In this document: positions 10,501-22,094 of the stretch, one piece after another
Position numbering within the stretch: the stretch's first letter is position 1
How the letters are laid out: the number at the start of each line of letters is the position of its first letter
Assembly (NCBI GenBank): GCA_029224185.1
Contig: CM055193.1
Location: 13,552,669-13,616,668, forward strand
Direction: 5' to 3'
Length of the DNA: 64,000 bases
From: Karalla daura
Taxonomy: Eukaryota; Chordata; Actinopteri; Chaetodontiformes; Leiognathidae
The notes under the pieces: model-generated
The model's input: only the letters and a program-made list of their open reading frames with translations
Database searches by the model: none
What the model was told of the DNA's origin: nothing
Translations under genes and position numbers: made by a program

Positions 10501-11385
10501 CACCTCATATATACACAAATACTTACTTTCTAATGTACAAACATATACATATAAACAAACAAATAACCCTACTTTTCAAGGAATGCACGCGCCCCCTATT
10601 CGCATATGGTGCTGCACCAACACAGGGGAGGGACGGACAAACCTGTTCGCACCTAGATAATTCCAACCTGATACAAAAAGTAATGGAACACTCACACTTG
10701 TCCTCCACTCGCACCTGTGAGTAAAAACCGATTTGCTCCCTGACACGCAGTAACGGCCAATAAAACAAGTGCTGACTCGCTCCCAAAGGCAGCCGAGGGG
10801 AGCGGGGGGACAAATGAACACAAACTGGGAGTAAAAAGCTGCTCCCAGGAGAATTTTGCCTTTTCTGTAGTCCTCGTGCTCCTTCCTGCTTGAGTGAGAA
10901 ACACTATCTGAAGGAGCCCACAATTGTCCATCTCATCTCTGGGCCCGGTGGAAAAAAAAAAGAAAGAAACAAGTGTTTTAAAAAAAGAAAAAAAAAACAA
11001 CAAGAGGGCGGCCATTGTCTGACACATCCCTCAGTGGTATTGGAGGGAGACTGAAGTAGCCTCATCCATATGGTAACAAAGACCAGAAGCAGAGTGTGTG
11101 TGGATGGCGTGTCTGTCAGACCTCCAGAGCGATACGGTGCTTTACATGTGGCCTAAAAGAGAGCGGTGGGGACAGAGTTCAGAGCTGGGAATGAGCCATC
11201 CACATGATTTAGGGCTTGGGATGAAACTCACGGTGACTACAAGTGGAGGAGGACAATGGGCGAAAATGGAGGAGGAGCAGAAACCGATGGGGGTGTGTGG
11301 GGAGGAGGCGGTGGGAGGGGGCGGCAAAGTCAGGATCCCGAGGAAAAATAGAGGATAGGGAGTGAGAGAACAGCATGGGGTGGAA
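10501..11385. other. non-coding stretch with A-rich runs
   Basis: No gene recognised. A/AAAG-rich runs lie at about 10952-10999. Overlapping minus-strand frames here have no splice-consistent limits. Confidence 0.45.
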
Positions 11386-11515
11386 GCAGGGGATAATTAC
11401 TGCTAATAAAGCCTAATGGAATTCGGGCCTCACGTCAGGTGCAAGATGATCTGATTACTGCTGGGCGGCTGGGGGAAATTGGGAACTGATCCGTTAATCC
11501 CGCCATCCCCTTTTG
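11386..11515. promoter_or_regulatory. candidate conserved non-coding patch
   Basis: Compact cluster: TAATTA at 11394-11399, GCTAATAAAG, CCTAATGGAATTC, CTGATTACTG, and TAATCC at 11495-11500 (OTX/PITX-type). Unique and non-coding. Confidence 0.35.
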
Positions 11516-12326
11516 TCTCTCACTTGGTGCGGGAATGTGTGTATCCACATGTGTGTGTTCACAATATTGGAGTGAGCGCACAAAGTTAGTTTAACTGCGA
11601 GCCTGATAAAACTGTGGCGCACGGCGCGCGGCAGTTATTTCAATATTTCAGATTCACAGTTTGAGAGTATAGATTTCAATATGGGACTGTACAGCAGAAC
11701 TTCAAATCACATTAGACCTTATATTAGATTTTTTTTTTTTGCCTTGTTATTAGTGTGTATGTGACGCTTGGCTTATCAAGAGTGTGAGTCACAGCTCTCT
11801 GACAGTCACTTGCTGTGACCTGTGGCACCACTGATTCAGAGCAAAGCCCATTATCCTCTCTGCTGCAGATTGTCTATGTGAGAACATGTGCACGGCCTGT
11901 ACATCTGTGTGAGTCTGCGAGTCTGTGTGAGCGCGTGTGTGTGTTAATGTGCATGCTGTTTGAACTTTTCAACTGGCTCTCCCTCCTCAGGCCTCCTGCT
12001 GATGACTGCTGACCTTGGCTGAATATCACATTCTGGCGACACAGAGGTCAATGGAAAATACTGCCTGCCCACAGTACAGTGAGGCGCAGTGTGTTATCTG
12101 GTGTGTCAATTAGGATCCGAACAAGATAGGGAGAATTAGCGGGACAGAAACAGATGGAAACCCCTTTCTTCAGTTTCAGAGATGGTGTCGTGTGATATAA
12201 TCGTGCCATACACCGTATACTCTGTATGCACAGTACACGAGACTAGAGCACCCCTGCAGGGGAGAAGTTGTGTGTGTGAATTCCTGAAAGGTGATGAGTT
12301 GAGAGATAGGAGTGTTTTGAGAAAGC

Positions 12327-12327
<1 letters not shown>
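11516..12327. other. non-coding stretch, no gene seen
   Basis: Holds a T-run near 11730-11740, GT-rich patches, and an A/T-rich patch near 11620-11720. No gene or known repeat. Confidence 0.45.

Positions 12328-12356
<29 letters not shown>
12328..12356. repeat. (CA)n microsatellite
   Basis: Perfect CA tract, about 14 units. Confidence 0.9.
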
Positions 12357-12357
<1 letters not shown>

Positions 12358-12894
12358 GCACGCATGAGGTAATCATCGTGTGGATACGTATGTGGATGTG
12401 AGGGCGAGCATCTCATTATGTGAGAGCGCACACTTGAAACAATCTCTTCCTCATCTCCAGGAGACCATCTCCAGCCTGCCTCTCTCTTCCCTGATGCTTC
12501 CCGCTCCCTCGTCTGGCTCCAGCCCCGGCTGCTGCACACGAACAACCGCTCCGGCACAGCGAGCCGAGAGAGAGGAGCAGGCGTCATTAGCCTGGGTGGA
12601 GATGCCTTTTCTCAGCCAAGCTCTATCTCTGCGTAGCACCTGCTCCGTCTCCAGATGAGATCAGGAAGGTGGGGCAGCGGAGGGCAAAAGAAGGGTGCAG
12701 CACAGGCATGCTCCAAGCGGGAAGAGAAGCAGATGAGGGTGTAGAAGAGAGATGGGAAGGAGGAGGGCTGTGTACGGAAGATATCAACCCATGCCTTAAA
12801 CCAGACTCCAGGCGCTCGTTATCATGGTTTGATTTCTTGCTATGCTGCTCCATGCGCGCCGCTCATTGTAATGGCTGTTGGGTGTGAACGCGGT
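12357..12894. other. non-coding stretch, no gene seen
   Basis: GC-balanced unique sequence. A CTCATCTCCAG followed by an open frame at 12470-12655 superficially resembles an exon but has no donor or recognisable protein. Confidence 0.4.
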
Positions 12895-13150
12895 CGTGGC
12901 AGCGCCAAGTCAAACGGATTAGCCATTTAAAGAAGGGAAGGTGTTTATTTTCAAGTGCCGCTCTTTTAGCATATTTATCAGAATGCACATCCAAGGCGAC
13001 GGGGGGGGAAATAATATCAATCTAATCCCTGAGGAAAAATCCACTTGCCATATTTAAAAATGATAAGGCTGTGGAGTGGGGAAGTTGAAAGAAACATCAA
13101 TAAGATGCATGTAGTGTCATGGCCATTCCAATGTGAAATGCCACGATCAG
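12895..13150. promoter_or_regulatory. candidate conserved non-coding patch with OTX-type sites
   Basis: GGATTA at 12916-12921 and TAATCC at 13023-13028 are inverted OTX/PITX-type cores. Between them lie GCCATTTAAAG, GTTTATTTTC and TAGCATATTTATC. A G-run sits near 13001. Unique and non-coding. Confidence 0.35.
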
Positions 13151-14545
13151 TAAATCACAAACATTTTCAACAGCACTGACAATAACAGGAGACACACAAC
13201 AAGGTCTCTCCCTTTAGCAGATATGTTTGCCTCGCAGCATTCCCACAACTGAGAGCACTTTTCACTACCACCAGGAAGATGAAAGGCCCGTATGAATCAT
13301 TACGGTTAACCTAAGAGCGTATTGACCTTGTGTTGTAGGTGAGAAAGCACACTTCATACCAGCGCGTACACACGAGGATGATCTTTTCACGGCAGTTTCC
13401 TTAATTTTACTCTGAATGCAGGACTATGATAGCCATTCACGTGATCCGTATTATACTATAAACAGGTTGATAGTATCGTTTGGCAGCATCGCTAGCGATG
13501 CCGGCTTTATACACTGTCACTTACCTTTCAGCGGAGCAGCTTATCTTCCCAGTAACAAACAGGTCCCTATACAACTGGCCGGGGTCTGTCTGCCTGTGCC
13601 ATCTCAGGCCTTTACAGATTCACATAGTGTGTAAAAAGCCTTTTACTGCAGGCCAAACCGAGGGCTTGTAGTGTTTTTACAGAGTATCATCTCTGCTTGT
13701 TGTGTGAGGGTGGGATAACATATTGGATGTTTATTAGACCTGGACTCAATGCCCAGGCCAGAGCGCTGCTATAAAACTGCCCTCTATAGCTGGTCAGTGG
13801 AGGCAGTGGACTGGGCTGCTGGCCTGCCCAGGCCAGATGCCACTGGGCGGCAGGAGCCCCTTTCTCCCCTAATCCCTTGCACCATCAGGTCACCCTGGAA
13901 AGGTCTAAGAGTCATGTACACAAAGAGGGTGTTTGCTTTGTTTGCTGTAATATATGGGCTGTTGCAGTGCATACATGTGTGCAGTGCATTAGCTGGTACA
14001 CGGAAGAATAATGGCTTACATTTCCAAATTTAGCAGAGCCACTACTACCGCCCCTGTGCCTGCCAGAGTGGTGTAAGTCTGGGATCCTCGACCCTATTTA
14101 TGTATTTTGGGCTTCTTCAATTTTTAAAGAGGAACCAAAGAACTGGCCACAGGCACTTTAGAGAGCCGTGCAGCAACATGAGAGATGAACCTGGCTGAGA
14201 GAGACACACACAGAAACAATCGCGCGCTGCACACACCCCACGTCGAGGAATGGGCAGTGTTGTGAAATGCTGGGTGCTTAGGATGTGATGGACGCGGCCA
14301 GTCCCTCTCTCATTGATCTCTTCCTCAGACCATTTAGCACCTCTGCTTCTCTGGAGGCTGCGGCCACAGCTGCGTCTGTGTGGTCCTATGGCTCCTCGGT
14401 GGCAGGCGCTGTGGCAGGATCATTGTGGACAAAATATCAGTCTGCGTTTGGGCAGCGTCGGAGGCACTTTCAGGAAACTGTGGCAATGTTATGGAGCCGA
14501 GGGGAACCGGCCCCATCTTTATTGCTCTTTAATCAGAGCAGTGCA
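13151..14545. other. non-coding stretch, no gene seen
   Basis: Unique sequence with modest A/T patches, for example TATACTATAAACAGG near 13450. No splice-consistent coding frame is recognised. Confidence 0.4.
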
Positions 14546-14850
14546 GGCTGGGTAAAGATCAATGATCTCTGAGTGTTAGCATTGACTGGGGCCTACAGCT
14601 CCCAATCAAGGGCCCCTCTCCCACCTAATGTTACATTTAATGAGCCAATTAGTCCACAATGGCGTGGCCGGCATCTTAAACTGTTGTTTACTCTGCATTC
14701 ATTATTAATATCTCATAGTTAGGTATGAATAAAATTAAAAGGAGCAGCGAGACCATTAGCTCCCCATGGTGGATGCTTATTAAGATAGGATGCTTTGTTA
14801 TCTAAGCTTGGGGTGGGGTAGTAATTGTTTGTGGTGGGCCCGATCTGCTG
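14546..14850. promoter_or_regulatory. strong conserved-element-like patch
   Basis: Dense developmental motifs: AGATCA-A-TGATCT dyad at 14556-14568, TTTAATGAGCCAATTAG, CCACAATGG (SOX-type), CATTATTAATATC, ATAAAATTAAAAGG and ACCATTAGCTCC. Unique, A/T-rich against its flanks, with no coding signal. Confidence 0.4.
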
Positions 14851-15640
14851 GTTCAGTAGCAAGAGTGGTTTGATTTATACAACCTTGGAGATGTTGATGC
14901 ATGTGCGTATGCGTATGTGGAATGGAGTGGTGTGGTTTTCTCTAATGCCTGTGAGAGAAAAACAATAGCCTGCATCCAACAGCGTCAGATGCTGTTATCG
15001 CTCCCACGTAAACATCCTTTCCGGTCTTGGCCTCCGCTCCTCGCCCTCTTTTCTGCCCTCCCTCCGACCTACACAGACATCTCCAGAAGGGGGTATAAAA
15101 AATTTGTTTTATCTCCCTTTTTCTGGCGTTTTATTGTTGTGTTTATCTGGCTAATTTTACTTTTTTATTTCATGCAAAATGGAGAATAAAAAGTTACCAA
15201 GTGGTCATTACGGGCCTGTTTTAGGAATCTGTTTCAGAGTATATAAAGACTATCGATCATTCGGTGAAACTACAGATGAAAAACTATCATTATTGACACT
15301 CTTGTTATACACAGGCTGTGGATACACAGGGACTGTATAGGCATGTGAGCTGTGGTGTGTCCCGGTCCTTGTGATCAGTGTAGGGTGAGAGCGTAAATAT
15401 GGAGGCTGGAGCAGGAAAAAAAAAATCAATAAAACATTAAAATTGCTTCAGTCAACAGAGCAAGACCCAACCACATCCAGCAGCTTTTGCCCAGACAGAC
15501 TTTCTGCTGCTTCTGCTGATGGGACCAACTCCAAATATTCAGCAGGCGAAGCTGAGAACACACCTCAGAGGAGTATGTGCATTTCATTTGCTAGAGAGCA
15601 GACTGTATTCACCATGTGGACAAAATGAAACATATTATAG
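14851..15640. other. non-coding stretch, no gene seen
   Basis: Unique sequence with T-rich runs near 15100-15170 and an A-run near 15416-15425. No gene or known repeat. Confidence 0.4.
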
Positions 15641-15870
15641 GCTTCTTTTGGATATGATATAGAGGTTACTGGCCTGAGGCATGGTACTTACCACCAATCA
15701 GTGCAATTCTTTTTAAAAATTCATGGAATTAAATGATCACTGAGCCAATTTTGAATGCCTCTTATTGTCCCCAAGGCAGGGGGTTTGACAGATACTGGCT
15801 GCGAGGAATAGTCATTAAATTATAACAGATATCTGCTGAAGGCTATATCACAAAGACTAGCAAATGGCAA
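15641..15870. promoter_or_regulatory. candidate conserved non-coding patch
   Basis: GAATTAAATGATCAC, SOX-type ATTGT at 15764-15768, MEIS-type TGACAG at 15786-15791 and GTCATTAAATTATAAC in unique sequence. Non-coding. Confidence 0.35.
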
Positions 15871-15939
15871 CATTTGTGTTAAAGTCCTCTGGCCCATCCT
15901 TCATTTCCTCATTCCTCTATTCATCTCGAGGCTCCAGTC

Positions 15940-16130
15940 AGAAAGCAACAGGGTAAGCCTTTTCGGTTCCACTGCTCCTCGCCACTGAAGCAGTGCATAA
16001 TAACTCATAGCCAACATCGTGCTGGAACGCGGCAGCAATTGCTTTCAAGCTCCCACTTAAAATAGTCCTGGTGACAAGCCTGCTGCTTTAAATAAGCGCC
16101 TCAGCCTGTCTGGAGAGGCTCCTTAATCCC
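15940..16130. promoter_or_regulatory. candidate conserved non-coding patch
   Basis: GCAGCAATTGCTTTC, CCCACTTAAAATAG (NKX2-like), GCTTTAAATAAGCG and CCTTAATCCC in about 190 unique bases. No coding signal. Confidence 0.3.
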
Positions 16131-16610
16131 AGTGGTGAGAGACACTCCAACAGGAAGACACTGGGGTGAAAAAAAAAAAATGCGCCTGCACCAGAGAGAC
16201 TGGAACAATTTACAGCAGGTGACTGTGGGAAGCAGGATTCACCGGCAGGGCAAAGATAGAGGGAGCGGCAGAGCGCGCGTGGGGGGTGTGAAGAAGTGGA
16301 AAAGGGAACTATACACGGAATGGAAATGAGACAGCTTACCTACAAATACCTCAGTGCCCACACTCACACCCCTTAAAATACATCCTTTAGGGGCACTCCT
16401 GAACAATTTTACATTTCAAAAATGGAACTGCAAAAATACAAAAAACTGAAAGGGCTGAAAATACCAGCATGGAAAAGTAAAAAAAACAAAAAAAAACATG
16501 TGCAGGTCCAGAGGGGGCAGCAGCAAGGCCGGAGCATCTCATTTTGTGTTTGTGGACACTGCTCGTGCTCTCTGGCCTCTCTGTCTCTGCCAGGCTGCTC
16601 TGTCCCAGCT
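16131..16610. other. non-coding, A-rich runs
   Basis: A-runs near 16170 and 16480-16496. No gene recognised. Confidence 0.45.
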
Positions 16611-16615
16611 CGAGG

Positions 16616-16662
16616 TGACGTAATCTTGGACCGGAGAGGGAGGCGAGGGAGCTATGACGTCA
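16616..16662. promoter_or_regulatory. pair of CRE motifs
   Basis: TGACGTAA at 16616-16623 (CREB/ATF variant) and the full palindromic CRE TGACGTCA at 16655-16662 lie 39 bases apart in a GC-rich patch. Paired CREs are typical of cAMP/ATF-responsive promoters or enhancers; no transcription start is identified. Confidence 0.45.
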
Positions 16663-16697
16663 CCCAGCACCTCCAGCACCTCACTAACATCCCCACT

Positions 16698-16720
16698 ACA
16701 CACACACACACACACACACA
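16698..16720. repeat. (CA)n microsatellite
   Basis: Perfect CA tract, about 11 units, shortly after the CRE pair. Confidence 0.9.
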
Positions 16721-16789
16721 AGCTCTCCTCTGAGCACAGTGTGTCCATTACACAGCAGGAACGTTTCAGGTTGTCCTCTCTCAGTCACA

Positions 16790-16972
16790 ACTTTTTTTTT
16801 GTTTTCCTCCCTTGCTGCCTCCCTGTCCCACCCTCTCATTCTTTCCCCACTCCAAGCTTTCGTCCCCTTTCTCCCCCACTTTTCTACCTCTTTTTCTGCC
16901 ACCCTATCACTTCCGTATAGCCCCCCCCCCCCCCCACACCTCCTCCCCACACACACACACACACACACACAC
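16790..16972. repeat. pyrimidine-rich tract, poly-C and (AC)n
   Basis: A CT-rich strand leads into a 15-base C run at 16921-16935 and an (AC)n tract at about 16949-16972. Confidence 0.85.
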
Positions 16973-17129
16973 TCTCCCACCCTCACTCCCTCTATACCTG
17001 AGGCTCTTGTTCTTTTATAGCAAATTGAACCTTTCACTCTGAAAGAAATAATTACTCTCTGGAGAGAAAGGGGACTGCCGTGGAATGCTGATATGACACA
17101 CAATGTCACCTTGCCACTCAGGAGCTGCC

Positions 17130-17360
17130 TGCACACCCTGCTCAGAGAGAGAGAGCAAGAGAGAGAGAGGATGGGAGGAAGGGAGGGAGGGAGCGGGTCA
17201 GGGAGCGGGAAGGGTGAGCAGGGTTATAGAATAAAAGTAGAAGACGAGTAACAGAGAGAGAAAGAGAAAAAAGCAGAGGTGAGGGGAAGGGAGCGCAAGA
17301 GGAAAATGTGCCTGCGCCGGTAAAAGAAAACAGGTGATGGAGGGAGGAAAACCACAAAGA
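17130..17360. repeat. purine-rich (GA/GGGA) tract
   Basis: Mostly purine plus strand with GA and GGGA repeats. The minus-strand Ser/Leu/Pro frames are repeat artefacts. Confidence 0.75.
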
Positions 17361-18204
17361 GGGCAGGAAGGGTATAGCAGGTAATAAGCCACAGGAAATG
17401 CAGGAAAGGGCGGCTAAAAAAAATCCATGAAAATCAGAGGGAGGAGACTGACGGAGGACTGACGCTGGGAAAAAGGGAAAGAAAGAAGCTGCAAAGAGAG
17501 GATACGTGATAAGAAGGAGATAAGAAAGGTTACATGGCTAAAGTGGCAGAGAGAGCAAGGTGGTGTTTTGGGGTCAGAATGAGAGCGGGAGTGAGAGATA
17601 AAGAGAGGGGCAGACAGGGTGTGACAGCCAGAGCCATTACTGGGGTCAAACCAGGGATGGATCCATCTTCATCCACTGGCATTTGTGAGCTGGGGAAGCA
17701 GGAGCAGCGAGAGCCGTGAGCCGGATCACTGCCATTTCCACTTATTACCCATCATGCCTTTCAGCAGAGCGGCCATGCGGTCATGCTCTGGCCCCTGGGA
17801 AGCTAAACGGCCCTCAGTGGACTGAGAGGCAGCCGGGACAGAGTTGGGGGAAGGAAAGAGGAAAGAGGAGAGGGGGAAACATAAGGGTCTGGACCCTGTG
17901 ATTCTGTCGGCCTGAGCCTGGGGCTGGGTCCAGACTTAGTGTCGGGCCAGTCCAAGATGGAACGAGCTCAGTGCCAAAAGTTTCTGCCAGTGTTCATTTC
18001 ATCAGTGAGAGTGATCACAAAAATGTTTTGATAACACATCTACAATGAGAATTCTATATAGTCAACTCAATAAAATGTTTTATGTTTAAATTTTTTTTAG
18101 TGGATGACTAAAACTAGAAACAATCTAATGAAAAATGGATGAATGGACAATCAGGATTAGCTCACGAGAACTGAAGAGAATCATGTGTAACCATGGTGAC
18201 AGTG
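17361..18204. other. non-coding stretch, no gene seen
   Basis: Ordinary sequence, AT-richer after 18000. No gene or known repeat. Confidence 0.45.
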
Positions 18205-18303
18205 CACACCATCCATCCATCATCTCACCTGCATCGTACCCAGTGGGGTCGCTGAGGTCTGCTGGTGCCTATATCTCCAGAACAGAGGTCAAAGGCAGGG
18301 AAT

Positions 18304-18348
<45 letters not shown>

Positions 18349-18565
18349 CACACACACATGCACACACCACTCACTCACATTCACACTAGGGGCAATTTAG
18401 AATCTCCAATTGACCTTGATGTATGTTTCTGAACTGTGGGGGAGACCAGATTGCCTGGAGAAAACCCACACGCACATTGGAAGGACATGCAAACTCCAAA
18501 CCAGAGATGACTTGAACTGTGAGCCAAAAGCCCTAACCCCTGTGCTGCCATGTGTACACAGCACA
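18205..18565 (+). repeat. teleost interspersed repeat, copy 2
   Basis: Shares with copy 1 the CTGGTGCCTATATCTCCAG-like head, GGGGCAATTTAGAATCTCC, the GGACTGTGGG-type block (here GAACTGTGGGG), and ACATGCAAACTCCA. Same orientation as copies 1 and 3. An expanded CA microsatellite sits at the position of the short CACACACAC tract of copy 1. Confidence 0.75.
18305..18358. repeat. (AC)n microsatellite inside repeat copy 2
   Basis: About 27 AC units with one CG interruption near 18341, embedded in the interspersed repeat. Confidence 0.9.
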
Positions 18566-19890
18566 CCTTTGAGAGAGGAGCCACAAATGTCCCTGTACGT
18601 GGTGGCATCTCTTGCCTCAAACCTATAGAGACGAGCTGTGAACACAACACTGACACCATCGATCATCAGCTCAAGTTGATATGGCCAAGTTGATTGCAAA
18701 CAGTTGCCTATTTACACATGCAGCAATTATGGAAAACAGCAGTGGTGCACAGTGATTCAGGGTAGTGTTGCTGCCACTTGGCTAATCAAAGTGTCTCTCA
18801 GCTCTGCTGTTCTTCCTCCCAAACGTTTGGCTCTTAAGCTGCTGAATGCTCCACTGTGTCCACCAACTTCCTGTTCACTGTGTCTGAGCATGTGGCGTAC
18901 AGAGGGGTTTTAGACCGTACTTGTTCGAAACATGTATGTGATATGTAAGTATGTAATATGCATGATATTTAAAAAGTAATTGCAAGTTTAACAATATATG
19001 TGTAAAATTACATAGGACAAAGTGTCTGCACTGTGGATTTATTGGAACTTGTACATATCTATGTTGAAATATAGACAGGTACACAAAAATCTCTTTAGAC
19101 TAATGGCTCATAATAACTTAACATGATAACTTATATAAATCTCTCTCTCTCTGTATAATTTATACAAATAATGCCAAAGATTTCTTCAGCTCATCTCATT
19201 TTAGGATGATGATTTAAGACTTTTAGGCTTAATTTCTTTACTCGATGTTATTGAAGTGCAAACTAAAAACACAGTGAGACTCCTTGAATTAATTAGATTT
19301 TTGACTTTTTGTGATGCGAATATCATAAAATATTCACTTTCTAAAACTGGCTGGAGTGTTCTATCAAATAAAACCAGACTAAAAACTTGCAAAAATGAGA
19401 TGTCACTGAAACTAATATCATCTTGTATGAAGACTAAAACTGAACGAAGTGGTTTATAGTGCTACTGTAGTTACTGTGTAATGAATGCAGTGAAGCAATT
19501 AAGATAGAATGCAATTAATCTCTTTATCTCTTGTGCATGGCCATTTAAAATGTACAAAAGACAAGATATTTCTTAGAGACGCTGAAAGAACAAAACATAT
19601 GTATATGTATATGTGTATACCTATACACAGCCGTTCACGCCGGCCAAACCCCGCCACCTCCTCCTCCACCGTGACTTCTGAAATGAGGGCTATTTTTAAT
19701 ATCTGCTCGGGTGCCTTCTGAATAATGGGCAAATATTACTCAAGGTCACAACTCATTTGTCAGGCTGTGAGTTGAAGGAATGGCCCAGTGCACTAAGGCT
19801 AACATTCAGCTTTTATTCCGCTGATAAAACCCACAGCGGCTTTACGAGTACAAGCAGTTAAAAATGGAAGAATAACAGGCATTGCTAAGA
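18566..19890. other. plain AT-rich non-coding DNA
   Basis: AT-rich with few motif clusters. Includes a TATG/TATATG low-complexity run near 19598-19630 and CTCTCTCT near 19141-19152. No gene seen. Confidence 0.5.
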
Positions 19891-20940
19891 CAGAGGTATG
19901 TGGCGGCGAGTGGTGGACGGCACAGCATGGAGGAGAATAATTTGCAGGAAGAAGGAAGCGAGAGGAAGAGGGCTTAGGCTTGGACCAAATTGGAGAAAAT
20001 CCATCAGCTTATTGCCTCGTGATGTTATAACAGAATGCCAAAGGTGGCAGGAAGGAGTGGCTCTGCGGATAAATCATGTTGCCTCTGCCTTCATGACAGC
20101 TTTAGTCGCGGTGACGTCCACAAAGGGGCCGTGGTGATCAAACAGGAGCTGTGATGACTTCATCCAAATGTCACACACACGGAGCTACAAACAACCCCGT
20201 GTCTTTCTGGGCAAGCATTATTTGATCCTGGGAGACAGGCTCATGACAGGCCATAACACGACAACCAGTCACATATCTGAGACAGTGAATGACAAGACAC
20301 AGTTGGCCAAGTCCATCTATAATACATAGAATTGTAAAACAGATACAGAGGACACTGCTATCGTGTCGTGCCTCGCGGCTATATTATTAATCATAGGGGT
20401 TTGCGGTTTACCGTCATACAACTGTAAACTATTACTGTGAGGTGCCACTGTGTGCTCGCAGCCCCACAACCCCTGGTTGGAGGTTATTAAATCCTACAGC
20501 CCCCCAGCATGCATCTCCAGCTAAGATGCTTCCAACCCTGGCCAAAGACTTTTATCTTCCTCCCCAGCACAGGCATGGCACCTCCGTGATGCTTTCAATT
20601 TTCTGCTCTGTGCTTCTGTGTTTTATGGGCCTGTGCAAAGGTTCCAAACTGACTGGCTGGGCTGACCTGGACGCTCAGCCCTTTCGGTGCGTGCGCCGTG
20701 GCTGGGGTGACATCAAGGCCACCGGCCAACCAGGGACGGGGCCGCGTGGCATCGTCGGCCAACCACAGAGCACCTAGACGCCCCGTCCACGGCTACACAG
20801 GAAGACATCATGTTCCACACACGCTGGCAGCACATGCAGCAGCACTCTCTCTCACACACACACACGCACACACGGAGCAATCACAACAAATGCGCACACG
20901 CACGCAGTAGCAGGCAGTGCTGACTGTGCTTTAGTCCAGA
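19891..20940. other. non-coding stretch, no gene seen
   Basis: Mostly unique. A/T patch TATATTATTAATCATAG near 20380-20397, GC-richer 20640-20790, CA-rich 20845-20905. No gene recognised. Confidence 0.45.
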
Positions 20941-20945
20941 ATATT

Positions 20946-20966
20946 ATGGCTCTTTATAAGAGCCAT
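20946..20966. repeat. perfect short inverted repeat (9-3-9)
   Basis: ATGGCTCTT and AAGAGCCAT flank a TAT centre, a perfect 9-bp-arm hairpin or dyad in unique sequence. The arms are too short for a microRNA precursor. Confidence 0.7.
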
Positions 20967-21164
20967 CCTTTTTGCTCCGAACAAAAAGCAGATTTCCATT
21001 GGCACAGTCAAAGAGTCTGAGTGGGTCTTTGTTTCTGTTCCAGTTCCTGTGAAAATGGGTTATTCAGACCTAATAGGGGAATGAAATTCCCTTCAAAATC
21101 AGGCTCCAGATCTGGAATTACCTGTACAAACAGATGGACGGAATAGGTAAATCACAGCTCGCGT
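20967..21164. other. non-coding spacer
   Basis: Unique sequence. No gene recognised. Confidence 0.4.
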
Positions 21165-21640
21165 ACAGTCAGAACACAGCGGCACAACACGCCGGCTGGG
21201 TCGGCTTTTATGCTAATGACGAACGCTGGGTAAAAGCCTAATATTTCTTTCTCTATGTCCTGCACGAGCTCCATCTTAGCATCAGCTCTAAATGGCTATT
21301 TATTGCATCGGTGACTTATCACCGGTGTGAGAGATAGTGGTCAGCGCATAGCAAATGAACAGACCTCATTCAATAACAACCTTGTCTGACATCTAAGCAC
21401 ACAATGTATGTCATAGCGTAAGAGAGCGGCTGCGGTCTGAACGGCGCACCCCACACAAGATTTATATCATCTCTGTGCACACCGAGTCTCTTTGCAATAC
21501 CACATTAGTAAATGTTGTTGGTCGGATTGAAGATATGGAGCAGAGATGGGACCACCAAAATAAATAACAGGCATTACCTGCAGTGAGCATCCATCATCCA
21601 ATGAGCACACATTTCCCACGACCCGACATTTCCCCCGGTT
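21165..21640. promoter_or_regulatory. candidate conserved non-coding patch
   Basis: Octamer-like ATGCTAAT at 21210-21217, GCCTAATATTTC, TGGCTATTTATTGC, the dyad CGGTGA-CTTA-TCACCG at 21309-21324, CATTCAATAACAACC, and near its end CCAAAATAAATAACAGG. Unique and non-coding. Confidence 0.35.
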
Positions 21641-22094
21641 GCAGTCTCACTTCCTTTTGCTGCCTCCTGGCACTCCGCGGATCCAAATCGAATCATCACT
21701 TGGATTGAAACTCTCCGAACTAGGCTTTTTTTTTCCCAGGTATAAACACAAGGTTGATGGGAAGATAACTCAATAAGGTGGATTTGAGGCTACCGTTAGA
21801 TGACGGCCTGATGACCCAGGCCCTGCGCTGAAGGGGCAGCTGTCCTCCCAGACCTCTAGGTGTCTCCACTCCCTGGTGTGCGATTTGGTTCAGTTCCTCC
21901 TCATGCATTTGTACATGGTCGGAGCAGGCTGAGGGGCAGGGTTCAGGACCTTGTCAAATCTCCCCTCAAACCCCGGGCTTCTCACACAATTAAATCTAAA
22001 TCCCATGTGGGGTATGAGGTGGGAATGGAAGAACCTGGCTCCAATGAAAAGGCTTGAATAGTGAGCAGAGGTTTTTCCTGTGCGGGGGGGATAT
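21641..22094. other. non-coding stretch, no gene seen
   Basis: Unique sequence with a T-run near 21726-21734. No gene recognised. Confidence 0.4.

Noticed and set aside
16540..16560. AGGGGGCAG near 16513 as CTCF core
   Set aside because: Only the 3' half of the motif fits; the CCA half is out of register.
19598..19628. GTGTATA-CC-TATACAC inverted repeat
   Set aside because: It sits in a TATG/TATATG simple-repeat run, so the symmetry is trivial.
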